A DNA stretch of 57,791 nucleotides from JAFDVL01 sp043736395 (lineage in GTDB: Bacteria > Acidobacteriota > Blastocatellia > RBC074). Below the pieces are notes generated by a model that ran no database searches, was not told the DNA's origin, and worked only from the letters and a program-made list of their open reading frames with translations. A program made the position numbers and the translations under genes. The DNA lies in contig JAYTCQ010000031.1 of assembly GCA_043736395.1 (NCBI GenBank), positions 1 to 57,791 of the forward strand. The letters run 5' to 3'. This document shows, one piece after another, positions 33,053 through 41,619 of the stretch; positions within the stretch are counted from its first letter, which is position 1, and each line of letters opens with the position of its first letter.

Positions 33053-34825
33053 CACTACCTGTTTGGTTTTCAGCCCGACCAGACCGACGGCAAAAACGAA
33101 TATAATGCTCAGCCATAATGGAAAACCGGAACTCCGACGCTGATTGTCGGCGGACTGGCTAATTGCCGCAGTCCGATGTTCCTGAACGGTGTCTAATCCG
33201 CGCAGAAATTCCACCATATCGGCGCGCTGCGAAGCATCGGCGATGTAAAACGGATGCGGAGCGTTGTCGCCGCGCGACGGGTCGAGCAGATTGTCAAGAC
33301 TCGGCACGGAAGCGTCGTGCAGAAAGATGTTCGTTCCGGCTAAATCAAGCAGCACAGGTAACGCCACGCCGCGATTTAAGCCTCGTCCACTGGCATCCAC
33401 GACAACCATTTTGTCGTCGAAAATTCCCGGCGAATTCAAGACGGCACTGAGTTTGGATTCGCCGCGCTTACCTGCCGGAACAGGCGTGTAGCCTTTCCAC
33501 ATCGTTTTCAATTCCACCAACATCGGCGGCACGATTTTGCTTTGGTCAACATTGTGGCATTGCGTACAACTCGTGCGGAACATTTCACGTCCACGCGTTG
33601 CCATCTCCGCGTTGACTTTCGCACCCGGCGGTGCTTGCAATTGGTCGAGATAAGCATTCATATCGAGCAGTTTTTGATTGTCCACTCGCCGCCCGACAAT
33701 GCTTGCCTCAGTGCCGACATTGCCGACCAAATCGGCTTTGACATAAGGAAAACCTGTTACACCCGTTTCTTGCAAAATCTTGGCGTATTCGTCTGCCATT
33801 TGTTTTCCGGCGGGTCCGGCTTTCATTTCCAAAAACTGCCGTCCTTCGGGCGTGAGCAGCGTCGTCGGGTCGAGGTTGGTTGTGTAAGAACCGTTGCTGA
33901 TGTCATCCAACTTGCCGAAGTCGCCTGCCGTCCCATATGGCGCGGCTAAATCTTGTCGAAATAAGGGAACATTCTTAACCGGATTGCCAATGCCGTCCTG
34001 CGTTTCGTCAAAAGTTCCGATTGGATAATAAGCGGGATTACTCAAGTAGGTATCAACTTCGGCTTCCGTCGAGTTCGGACCCAAGCCCGTCGGCGCACGA
34101 CCGATGCTTACTCCCAAAAACGTCTGCTGGAGATTTGGATAGACGGCTCGTGAGTTGGCAGCCATTGCCATCAACTTGCCGACGTTGAGAGTTAACGCCG
34201 CAGGACCGTCAACACGGCGACCGACCGAACCGCCTTTCGGCATATCGAAAACGGATTTGTCAGTTATCGTGTGGCAAATCGTGCAGGAAATTCCGACCTT
34301 ATCGCCGGACATTATATCCAGCTTTTTATCGCCGTTCGTATCTTTCGGAACAATCCCGACAATTGCATTGGCATTGACGAGCGCGACCATTGTTTTGGGG
34401 TCGTTGAACGCGGGAGCGTTTTGCGTGGATAAATCCGTTTTCAATTCAGTTTCTAAAACTTTACGCAACGCGGGATCAACGGCTTCGATGTCAATTTGCA
34501 GACCAGATTCCACAGCCTGTTTCGGCGTGAATTTCGCGTCCATCATTCCTTTCGGCAGACGCGCCGCGTCAGTCCAAAAACCTTCGTTGCCAAAGGTTTC
34601 AAAGCGATAAACGTCTTTGCCGGACGCGGCGTTTCCCGTTTGGTGCGGATTCGAATTTCCGATAAATTCGGGACCGTCTGAAGGCGCGTGCGAAGCCTGC
34701 ATTTGCGTCGTCTCTTTGCTGCTGTTGCAAGCAACGCCGGATAACATTATTGCCGCGAAACAAATCATTAAGAATACGTGGAAACTACGATTACATTTGA
34801 TTGATTTTAAAAACCTCATGACCAA
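33044..34825 (-). CDS. Membrane-anchored di-heme c-type cytochrome lipoprotein
   Basis: The 593-residue protein has a lipobox signal (LSGVACNSS, Cys33), a first heme motif CTICHTIT (residues 181-185 for CxxCH), a second CTQCHNVD (420-424) within a typical cytochrome c domain (TRGREMFRTSCTQCHNVD), and a C-terminal membrane helix (FPLWLSIIFVFAVGLVGLK). It is probably a periplasmic electron carrier or oxidoreductase anchored at both ends. Distal Met ligands are not certain. It sits between a beta-propeller protein and msrB on the same strand. Confidence 0.87.
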   Translation of the reverse strand: MVMRFLKSIKCNRSFHVFLMICFAAIMLSGVACNSSKETTQMQASHAPSDGPEFIGNSNPHQTGNAASGKDVYRFETFGNEGFWTDAARLPKGMMDAKFTPKQAVESGLQIDIEAVDPALRKVLETELKTDLSTQNAPAFNDPKTMVALVNANAIVGIVPKDTNGDKKLDIMSGDKVGISCTICHTITDKSVFDMPKGGSVGRRVDGPAALTLNVGKLMAMAANSRAVYPNLQQTFLGVSIGRAPTGLGPNSTEAEVDTYLSNPAYYPIGTFDETQDGIGNPVKNVPLFRQDLAAPYGTAGDFGKLDDISNGSYTTNLDPTTLLTPEGRQFLEMKAGPAGKQMADEYAKILQETGVTGFPYVKADLVGNVGTEASIVGRRVDNQKLLDMNAYLDQLQAPPGAKVNAEMATRGREMFRTSCTQCHNVDQSKIVPPMLVELKTMWKGYTPVPAGKRGESKLSAVLNSPGIFDDKMVVVDASGRGLNRGVALPVLLDLAGTNIFLHDASVPSLDNLLDPSRGDNAPHPFYIADASQRADMVEFLRGLDTVQEHRTAAISQSADNQRRSSGFPLWLSIIFVFAVGLVGLKTKQVVSR

Positions 34826-34979
34826 CTCCTTTTCTCGCCCAGAGCTTGTAAGGACTATTCACTCGCGGGACGAAAGCGACAATAACCCTATTCCCAAAAA
34901 ACTTCCGTTTCTGTGAAAATTGCTTTTCACGGAGCGCGGAAAGCTCACGGTTGTTTGACTCAAATATCTTTGCGATACA

Positions 34980-35007
34980 GTGTCCACTCCGTGTTTGGAG
35001 TGGACAC
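34980..35007. terminator. Hairpin between beta-propeller and cytochrome genes
   Basis: GTGTCCACTCC (34980-34990) pairs perfectly with GGAGTGGACAC (34997-35007) around a 6-base loop, 22 bases after the stop of the gene ending at 35029. There is no clear T-run, so a regulatory role is also possible. Confidence 0.55.
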
Positions 35008-35028
35008 GTCATTTTTAAAATTAACCGA

Positions 35029-36330
35029 TTAAAAACCAGCCATTCCCTGCGGACTTTGGTAGGGAATATCTTCGCGGTCAATTTCCTTTAAGTGTCCGTT
35101 TTTGTCGAGTTGATAGACGATAAATTTCGAGGCATTCGGATAGATTTGATAGTAGTATTTTCCATCCGGGCTGATCCAGTTGTCACTCGGCGCGCTCGAA
35201 ACCAGCATATCCAGAGCCTTGAATTTGCCGTCGCCCGGAATCGCCGGAGCAGCCGGGTCAGCGGCGATTTTCAAGGCGCCGTTTTCGATTTTGAAACTCG
35301 AAACGTAGCTGTAACCGAAAATGGCGGCGACAACCTGTTTGTTGTCGGGCGTGATCGCAACCCAGCATAATTCCGACGGTTTTCCTTTGGCTTGATTGAT
35401 TGTTGTAACCGGAGAATTTGTGACGTTTCCGTCCGCGTTAATGCGTCCCATCAAAAGGCCGTCGCTGCCGGCAAAACCGTTAATAAACGTATTGTTGTTG
35501 CCGTTCAAAAAAGCGATGACAAACGGTGCTGCGCCACCCGCGTCGGTAAATCTCGGTTTGCCTAAATCGCCGTCTTTTTCCACCGGAAAAATTACCAAAC
35601 CGTCCTTGTCTGGCATATTCGCAATCGCCAAATCGGGTGTCCCGTCGGGCTTCATTCCGGGGCGTTTGTCGAATAAAATATCCGTCATCAAAAATTTTCC
35701 ATCGGGCGTTAGGACAATCTGCGTCGGGATGCGGTCGGTTTTGGTCGCGGTGTTGACGGTGTAATCACCACCTTTGCGTTTGAGTCTGCCGTCTTTGACG
35801 GAAAACATCCGAATATGGTCGGGGCCGAATGAGTGGCAGACATACAAAGTCTGCGTCGTCGGCGAGTATGCGAGGCTTTTCGCCGTGCCGCTTTTGCCGC
35901 TTACACGCTGTCCGGTGGGTTCGGTATTTATCAATGTCAATCCGCCGTCCACACCGATTTTGAAACTCGAAACGGTGTTGTCGCCGCCGTTGGTGGTAAA
36001 TAAATATTGATGGTCGGGCGTGATGATAATACTGCCCACGCCTTCAAAAGCGTTTGGCGCGCTTTCCTGTCCGGTGATCGGTTTGAAAGTTCCCGAACCT
36101 GCGCCGCCGGTTGATATTCGCGCCATCTCGACTAATTTTCCGTCCACCTGACGACCGTAGTGAATAATCTCGTTGGCGACTCCGTTGGTTTGAATATAAA
36201 CGCTGCCCGTCTGATTTTTGATTTTCGACTGCGCGTTGATTGCGCTTGACCAAACCGCCAACACGACGGCAATCGCCGTCAATATGGAAAATAATTTTTC
36301 TTTATTCATAGATATTTTTTGTAATTTCAT
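35029..36330 (-). CDS. Exported beta-propeller protein, lactonase family, copy A
   Basis: A signal peptide (LFSILTAIAVVLAVWSSAINAQ) precedes repeated blades of the 6-phosphogluconolactonase/carboxymuconate-cyclase type, e.g. SIIITPDHQYLFTTNGGDNTVSSF, IVLTPDGKFLMTDI and WVAITPDNKQVVAAIFGYSYVSSF. Such proteins form seven-bladed propellers; many are periplasmic and their substrate is unknown. The start at 36330 is strongly supported by AAGGAGGGG. Length 433. A related protein is encoded at 37019-38233. Confidence 0.87.
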   Translation of the reverse strand: MKLQKISMNKEKLFSILTAIAVVLAVWSSAINAQSKIKNQTGSVYIQTNGVANEIIHYGRQVDGKLVEMARISTGGAGSGTFKPITGQESAPNAFEGVGSIIITPDHQYLFTTNGGDNTVSSFKIGVDGGLTLINTEPTGQRVSGKSGTAKSLAYSPTTQTLYVCHSFGPDHIRMFSVKDGRLKRKGGDYTVNTATKTDRIPTQIVLTPDGKFLMTDILFDKRPGMKPDGTPDLAIANMPDKDGLVIFPVEKDGDLGKPRFTDAGGAAPFVIAFLNGNNNTFINGFAGSDGLLMGRINADGNVTNSPVTTINQAKGKPSELCWVAITPDNKQVVAAIFGYSYVSSFKIENGALKIAADPAAPAIPGDGKFKALDMLVSSAPSDNWISPDGKYYYQIYPNASKFIVYQLDKNGHLKEIDREDIPYQSPQGMAGF

Positions 36331-36387
36331 AGCCCCTCCTTGTTTTATAATTCTCAGTCTATTTTTGTTCATACCGTCAAGTGCAAT

Positions 36388-36882
36388 TTAGCGCCTTGCG
36401 GCTAACAGCGCCTCGCCAGCCGTCCAAATTGCGGTTCCGAGCAAGAGGATATCCTTGGCCAGAAACTGTCCCGGCATCGGCGAAGGAAAAGGAAATCCAT
36501 AGCCCGGTTGCCACACGCCCGGCGTCGTAAAAACAAAACTCAAAGTGACAAGAAACATGAAAATTGCGCCGAGGCTGCCGAGGGCGGATACCAGCGGCGC
36601 GAACGCCCGCATTGCGATCATCAACCCCAGGGCTATCTCGACAACGCCCAGCAGCCCGGCAAACTGTCGCACACTCATCACCTGATAAGCCCACGACATA
36701 AACGGCGAATTAGCTACCAGTGGCTGAATGCCTTCGGCCTCATAAGCGGTAAACTTCAAAGCGCCCACCCAGAGCAAAATCACGACCAGTCCATAACGCA
36801 GCATCCATTGACCAAGCGTTGTCAGCCGACGTCCCCAGGCGTCACTTTCCATTTGTTTCATGCGGTCTATTGTAGTTTCCAT
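36388..36882 (-). CDS. DUF417 (YkgB/RclC family) inner-membrane protein, copy B
   Basis: The 164-residue product closely matches copy A at 29434-29955: RYGLVVILLWVGALKFTAYE, VANSPFMSWAYQ and the near-identical TPGVWQPGYGFPFPSPMPGQ end followed by FLAKDILLLGTAIWTAGEAL. Four membrane helices are expected. It lies between two lactonase-like genes on the same strand. The presence of two copies 7 kb apart suggests duplication within the locus or a gene needed in two units. Confidence 0.9.
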   Translation of the reverse strand: METTIDRMKQMESDAWGRRLTTLGQWMLRYGLVVILLWVGALKFTAYEAEGIQPLVANSPFMSWAYQVMSVRQFAGLLGVVEIALGLMIAMRAFAPLVSALGSLGAIFMFLVTLSFVFTTPGVWQPGYGFPFPSPMPGQFLAKDILLLGTAIWTAGEALLAARR

Positions 36883-36942
36883 GATGAAGTCTTTTCTCCT
36901 GTCTTTCGCCTCAATGGCTGTGACAAGAAGCCTTATAAAACA

Positions 36943-36990
36943 GACGGGAAAAAGCTGTCGGTAATCCCTGCCATGACAGCTTTTTCCGTC
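36943..36990. terminator. Bidirectional hairpin behind lactonase copy B
   Basis: GACGGGAAAAAGCTGTC (36943-36959) pairs with GACAGCTTTTTCCGTC (36975-36990) with one bulged base. It lies 29 bases beyond the stop of the gene ending at 37019 and also precedes the DUF417 gene. Confidence 0.7.
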
Positions 36991-37018
36991 TCTGCTTTTT
37001 CATTATGGTTGACTGTGG

Positions 37019-38233
37019 CTAATAAGCCGCCAGCCCGGAAATACCGTCATTCACTGGAAGCCCGCCTGTCAGGGTTCCCAATGATGTCAGCCCACCATTG
37101 GCTTCGATCCGAAATGCAGCAACCGCGCCTAAACCTCTGAGCAGTTGATAGAGATAACGACCATCGGCACTTAAAGCTACGTCCACCGGCTGACTCGTTG
37201 CGCCCAGAAACGCCGCGCTGCCGTTAATTAATGACAGCGTGCCCGCACCATTGAAGCTATAGCTGGAAATCGTGCCGCTGCCAAAATTTGCGGTGTAGGC
37301 GTAACGTCCGTCCTTGGTGATGACGACCCAACAAACATCGGTTTGTCCATTTGCCACGGAACCACTCAGCACTGACAATCCGCCGCCCGGATTGAGTTGG
37401 TAGGAGGTAGCCGCTGATAAATTCGGCGCGGCATTAAAAGATTCGACCGTCACCAGCTTGCCATCACCGCGAAAAGCAAGACTGAAGGGGCGCAATCCGA
37501 AAGACATATTTCGCACCGGCAGCATGGTGGCGTAGCCATCGTCCCCAATGCTGAAAGCATCAATCGCATTCGCTGGTGTCAGTAAAGTATTCGTCGTCTT
37601 TTGCGTCACGAGAATGGTGCGGCCATCGGGACTGAATTCAATATCACCGGGAACGGCAATGGGTGAACTTAACAACCTGAATGAATTCGGCAATTCAGTC
37701 AATCTGCCATCAGCAGCCATTCTGAATCCTCGAATGCCATTGCCCGCCACTGAACCATCCATTGAATAAAGCAGATCACCAAAAATCGTGAGGCTAAGGG
37801 GTTGATCACCCGCCTCAATGATTTGTATCAATCGCAGCCGCGATCCATTCACTTCAAACACTGAGAGATTGTCGCTGCCAGGATTTACGGCGTATAAAAA
37901 CCGATTGTCCAGGCTAAGGCGCAAGGGGCCTTGCGTATCGGTGTCAACTCCAATCCCCAATCCCCGTGTGCGAACCCGTCCGACTCTTTCCAGCGTGCCA
38001 TCGGTTGCTCGATTATAGGTTACGATTTCGTTTCCGGCAGTCGCATTAGTCATAGCAAACACGGCCCCTGTGCGCCGATTAAAGCGATCTGCGGCTGACT
38101 CCTGTTTTCCTTCCTGTGTTTGTGTCTCTAATGTTTGTGCCATCACTTCTGATGAGGTGATGTGCGTTATGCCAAGCGCGAATAATCCACAAAGGGACAA
38201 TAAGAGCGCAAAATTTTTCAATACTTCTTTCAT
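37019..38233 (-). CDS. Exported beta-propeller protein, lactonase family, copy B
   Basis: After a signal peptide (LLLSLCGLFALGITHITSS, cleavage near VMAQ) the 404-residue protein has propeller blades such as LSLDNRFLYAVNPGSDNLSVFEV, IEFSPDGRTILVTQK, WVVITKDGRYAYTANFGSGTISSYS and VALSADGRYLYQLLRG. It belongs with the lactonase family, like copy A. I use the ATG at 38233; an in-frame TTG at 38239 is less likely. The next gene upstream is a Crp/Fnr regulator, across a 450-base gap. Confidence 0.86.
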   Translation of the reverse strand: MKEVLKNFALLLSLCGLFALGITHITSSEVMAQTLETQTQEGKQESAADRFNRRTGAVFAMTNATAGNEIVTYNRATDGTLERVGRVRTRGLGIGVDTDTQGPLRLSLDNRFLYAVNPGSDNLSVFEVNGSRLRLIQIIEAGDQPLSLTIFGDLLYSMDGSVAGNGIRGFRMAADGRLTELPNSFRLLSSPIAVPGDIEFSPDGRTILVTQKTTNTLLTPANAIDAFSIGDDGYATMLPVRNMSFGLRPFSLAFRGDGKLVTVESFNAAPNLSAATSYQLNPGGGLSVLSGSVANGQTDVCWVVITKDGRYAYTANFGSGTISSYSFNGAGTLSLINGSAAFLGATSQPVDVALSADGRYLYQLLRGLGAVAAFRIEANGGLTSLGTLTGGLPVNDGISGLAAY

Positions 38234-38239
38234 AATCAA

Positions 38240-38685
38240 CTTATCCTTTCAAAATAATAATCACTTTGGGCATCTCGTCAGATAAATGCCCCTTTTAATA
38301 CTTGCTCGGTTAACTAGTGTTCTCATGGAAGAGAAGATAAAAGCTCCCTTTTTACATTCCACCCACAGCAGGACGCGCAGGTTGCCTCGCGCAACGCTTA
38401 AAGAGAAACATTCGCGCCTCTGCTTCAGCTCCGCCGCCCGCTACCGCGTTTCAGCAATTGCTTGCAATCGTTGGAAGAGTTGCATCCTAGCACCGATTAG
38501 AAATAACCGATGTTAGTCTACTAACGTCAAAAAATAATTATTGGCTGGCGCTGAACGAAGCTGCAAAAATACTTCGATTCTTAATCTGGGCATTAACTCA
38601 TGGAGAGAGAGAAAAAAGAAAGAGGGAAAATGGGGAGGGAATTTGCCGTTATGCACAGCCATTCGGCTTGATGTCTGAAGTTTTT
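38240..38685. other. Intergenic region upstream of the lactonase B gene
   Basis: About 450 bases without a gene that I can support. The sequence includes an AT-rich half near 38500-38560, a short palindrome GTTAG-TCTA-CTAAC near 38513 and a purine-rich stretch (38600-38640). The promoter of the large minus-strand block is likely here, and a Crp/Fnr-type site may be too, but no convincing one was seen. Confidence 0.45.
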
Positions 38686-39408
38686 TTAGGGTTGAAGTTT
38701 AGTCATCCCTAAGCTTCCCCTAAGGGCGAGAATATTAACGATTAAAGGTTGATTGCGCTCATAACGCACGAGTCCCTGACGCCGAAAGTTCCCCATCGTG
38801 ACCGTGACGTGGGAGCGGCTCATGGCGGCTAACTGTGCCAGTTCATGATGACTAATATGCAGCACAACCTCATCTTTGTTATCTGTCCTGGCCTTACCCT
38901 GACGAATTGCCACTTGCAGCAGTAATCGCCCCAATCGCTCTTCAGCGCCCCGGTAGGCTAGCACTTCATTGCGACATTCTGCTTCACTGAGTCGCTGGCA
39001 AAACGTAAAGACAATTGACGTCAAGGCAGCATGATTCTGTTGTAAATAAGCCAAAAAATCACTGATCTTGAACTCTAGCGCCTCGCTCGTCACGACAGTG
39101 CGCGCGGTTGAATTCCATACGCCGTTTTCTTCAGTACAGAAACATAGTTCACCGAATAGCGCGCCTGACTCAACCACTTGTAAAATTACCTCATGTCCCT
39201 GTTGGTCACTGGTTGACACCGTTATTTGTCCGCGTCGGAGAAAATAAATAAGGTCTGCGCGATCATCCGGCTGCCAAATATCTATTCCCTTATTAAAGCG
39301 CCGAACGCGACCAATTGAACCATCCTGTGGTAAATGCTCCATTGTTAATCCGGTAAGTGCTTGGCAAGATTCGTGACTTAAAAAAGCTGATGGTTTTATC
39401 TTCGACAT
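38686..39408 (-). CDS. Crp/Fnr family transcriptional regulator
   Basis: The 240-residue product combines a cyclic-nucleotide-binding-like domain (residues 30-150, with IYFLRRGQITVSTSDQQG and GALFGELCFC) and a C-terminal winged helix with the HTH segment HHELAQLAAMSRSHVTVTMG followed by NFRRQGLVRY. No FNR-type four-Cys cluster is visible. The effector is unknown. It is encoded just upstream of the lactonase/DUF417/cytochrome/Msr block and on the same strand, so it is a candidate regulator of it. Confidence 0.92.
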   Translation of the reverse strand: MSKIKPSAFLSHESCQALTGLTMEHLPQDGSIGRVRRFNKGIDIWQPDDRADLIYFLRRGQITVSTSDQQGHEVILQVVESGALFGELCFCTEENGVWNSTARTVVTSEALEFKISDFLAYLQQNHAALTSIVFTFCQRLSEAECRNEVLAYRGAEERLGRLLLQVAIRQGKARTDNKDEVVLHISHHELAQLAAMSRSHVTVTMGNFRRQGLVRYERNQPLIVNILALRGSLGMTKLQP

Positions 39409-39478
39409 AAGCTAAGCTTTCAGGTGGTTATTAGCTGCGAAAGTCAGACCGAGGTTCAAAAGTAATCAGTAAAATCAT

Positions 39479-39522
39479 AAATTTAGCGCTCTAAACCATG
39501 ACAGTTTTAGAGCGCTAAATTT
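39479..39522. terminator. Perfect 17-bp inverted repeat between galM and the Crp/Fnr gene
   Basis: Arms 39479-39495 and 39506-39522 are perfect reverse complements around 10 bases, with an AGCGCT core. It lies behind the galM stop codon and about 70-110 bases ahead of the regulator start. It may terminate galM or be an operator for the regulator. Confidence 0.6.
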
Positions 39523-39582
39523 AGATGATGAACCAATGGCTACAAATTGAAGCCAGGAAGTAAGCGCAACCAGCAGACCATT

Positions 39583-40707
39583 CTATTTCGCAGAAAATTT
39601 ATAGATCGTAGTTGTGCTGTATGTTTGTCCGGGTCGCAACAAAGTCGTCGGAAATTCTTTTTTGTTCGGAGTGTCAGGATAGTGCTGTGTCTCTAAACAA
39701 AAAGCACCTCGCTTTTGGTAAGTCTTTCCGCCTTTGCCAGCCACATTATTCACATGATTTGCCGAATAAAATTGCACGCCAGGCTCGGTCGTCATCACTT
39801 CCATAATGCGTCCCGTGGTAGGTTCTGAAACGCGTGCGGCTAACGTCAACCCTTTGCCCCCGCCATTAATCACGTAGTTATGATCGTAGCCGACACCGAG
39901 TTGCAATTGTTCTTCCTTCGCTTCAATGCGTGAACCAATGGTCATCGGTGAAGTGAAGTCGAGAGCGGTTCCTTTGATGTTGACGATTTCTCCGGTCGGG
40001 ATCAACCCTTTATCAACTTTGGTGGCTTGATAAGCGTTGATCATCATTTCGTGTCCGAGTACGTCGCCGCTGCCTGCTCCCGCTAAATTGAAGTAGGAAT
40101 GGTTGGTCAAGTTGACGTGCGTATTTTTATCCGTAGTGGCGCGATAATCAATTTTCAGCCCGTTATCATTGGTCAACGTGTACGTCACGGTGACATCCAA
40201 TTTGCCCGGATAGCCTTCTTCCATGTCGGCGCTGGTATATTTCAATTCCAGCGTTTGCCCTTCAGTAGATTTGCCAGACTTGGCTTTCCAGACTTTTTTA
40301 TCGAAGCCTAATTTGCCGCCGTGCAAATGATTTTCGCCGTTGTTGACAAGGAGCGTATATTCTTTGCCATCAATTTTAAATCTACCTTTCGCGATCCGGT
40401 TGCCGTAGCGTCCGACTAAAGCGCCGAAGAACGGATGCCCTTTTAAATATGGGTCAAGCGTATCAAATCCGAGAACGACATCATCAAGTTTGCCATCGCG
40501 ATCAGGCGTCTTGAGAGAGACTACGATGCCGCCATAGGTCATGATTTTCGCTTCCATGCCTTTGGCGTTCGTGAGTGTAAAAATATCAACGGGTTTGCCA
40601 TCGGCAGTTTTCCCGAAAGGTTGTTTGGTAATCATAGGTTTTTTTTGGGCGTAAATATTGAGTGCGAATAAGGCTGCAATCAAAAATGTGAAAGTGAGTT
40701 TTTTCAT
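39583..40707 (-). CDS. galM: Exported aldose 1-epimerase (galactose mutarotase)
   Basis: Mutarotase interconverts alpha and beta anomers of aldoses. A signal peptide (FTFLIAALFALNIYAQ) makes this an exported form. Typical motifs follow: VVLGFDTLDPYLKGHPFFGALVGRYGNRIAKG, LHGGKLGFDKKVW (the catalytic-site His region), NLTNHSYFNLAGAG with the conserved His, and the catalytic Glu near ETQHYPDTPN at the C terminus. The start at 40707 has a GAGG/AGGAG site. 374 residues, family-typical with the added signal. Confidence 0.94.
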   Translation of the reverse strand: MKKLTFTFLIAALFALNIYAQKKPMITKQPFGKTADGKPVDIFTLTNAKGMEAKIMTYGGIVVSLKTPDRDGKLDDVVLGFDTLDPYLKGHPFFGALVGRYGNRIAKGRFKIDGKEYTLLVNNGENHLHGGKLGFDKKVWKAKSGKSTEGQTLELKYTSADMEEGYPGKLDVTVTYTLTNDNGLKIDYRATTDKNTHVNLTNHSYFNLAGAGSGDVLGHEMMINAYQATKVDKGLIPTGEIVNIKGTALDFTSPMTIGSRIEAKEEQLQLGVGYDHNYVINGGGKGLTLAARVSEPTTGRIMEVMTTEPGVQFYSANHVNNVAGKGGKTYQKRGAFCLETQHYPDTPNKKEFPTTLLRPGQTYSTTTIYKFSAK

Positions 40708-40763
40708 TCCTCGTTCTCCTGAAAATTTTGTTTCTTCTCTCAAAATAATGATTAGATAGCGAT

Positions 40764-41099
40764 TCAAGCTGTGGCGTATTCAGTAAACGGTCTGACTTCA
40801 GGATGTTGAAAGCCTAGTACAATGTCTTTTTTAGATACACCTGCTTCTTCAAGATAGGTGGCGATGCCATTTTCAATTTGATCCTTCTGAATCCAAATCT
40901 TATCGTTGATAATTTCTAAATGTACTAGGCAATGATGCACGCGTTTGGCTTTGTTCCAGCCCTCAGCCAGCCAGAGATAGTTATCGGTGGTGCGATCACA
41001 AATCACTCGATCCGAAATTTGACCGTAGCGATGTGGCACTTGCGCGAGTGTCCGCAGCGTCGTTTCAATCAGGTCTCGATATTGGTTCAATCTATCCAT
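40764..41099 (-). CDS. XisI family protein
   Basis: XisI was named in cyanobacteria as a factor controlling excision of the fdxN element in heterocysts. The 111-residue product has the family segments RYRDLIETTL (here YRDLIETTLRTL), YLWLAEGWNKAKRVHHCLVHLEIINDKIWIQ and the C-terminal EEAGVSKKDIVLGFQHPEVRPFTEYA. It overlaps the xisH-like gene by 13 bases. Outside cyanobacteria the pair is frequent without any linked excision element, and its role is unclear. Confidence 0.9.
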   Translation of the reverse strand: MDRLNQYRDLIETTLRTLAQVPHRYGQISDRVICDRTTDNYLWLAEGWNKAKRVHHCLVHLEIINDKIWIQKDQIENGIATYLEEAGVSKKDIVLGFQHPEVRPFTEYATA

Positions 41100-41503
41100 A
41101 CGACAATTTCCTCAGTTTGGGGATTGAAAACCAGCAAGTGAATTTGTTCCTGCTGACAAAGGGCTTTGGTCTTGGGAGAAGTGAAAAGATTTAGATAGGT
41201 CGTTTCACGAATTGCCAAATAAAGTTTGCGCTCCGGTTCGCTTGCTTGTAGTGCCGCTCGATATAAAACAAATTGACCCAGCGCATTTTTCAAATCTTCG
41301 ATTTCAGATTTAGACAAAAAGCTTTTGATTTCAACTGCGATTTTTTGTAAGCCTTTTTCAGCAATCAACAATTGTTCCGCGCCAAGGTCAATGAAAAGAG
41401 GGGTATCGTCCCAGTCTAACCGGAGCGGATCATCGGTCACTACCCATCCTTCTTTGACGAGCGCGTGCTTAGCGTGATCGTGATAGACATCTTTTGCTGG
41501 CAT
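41087..41503 (-). CDS. XisH family protein
   Basis: The 138-residue protein begins MPAKDVYHDHAKHALVKEG and contains FIDLGAEQLLIAEKGLQKIA followed by VEIKSFLSKSEIEDLKNALGQ, which are XisH hallmarks. The DLGAE and VEIKSF elements resemble a PD-(D/E)xK nuclease core, so a nuclease function is possible. It is translationally linked to XisI. No integrase or excision boundaries are visible around it. Confidence 0.9.
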   Translation of the reverse strand: MPAKDVYHDHAKHALVKEGWVVTDDPLRLDWDDTPLFIDLGAEQLLIAEKGLQKIAVEIKSFLSKSEIEDLKNALGQFVLYRAALQASEPERKLYLAIRETTYLNLFTSPKTKALCQQEQIHLLVFNPQTEEIVVWID

Positions 41504-41619
41504 AGCACTTATTGTAAAGGGAATGCCTAAGGAAATGAAGAGTACACGAAAACTGCTGTGAAAACGTTGGTTGATGATTACTGGTTAATCACGTATCAGT
41601 AATTATTTTATGAAAATTT

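Noticed and set aside
38286..38516. Plus-strand short frame in the gap upstream of the lactonase B gene
   Set aside because: No ribosome-binding site and Arg/Ser/Cys-rich composition typical of non-coding sequence.
38500..38530. Crp/Fnr-binding palindrome near GTTAG-TCTA-CTAAC
   Set aside because: The half-sites do not match TGTGA or TTGAT; a short palindrome of five bases is expected by chance.
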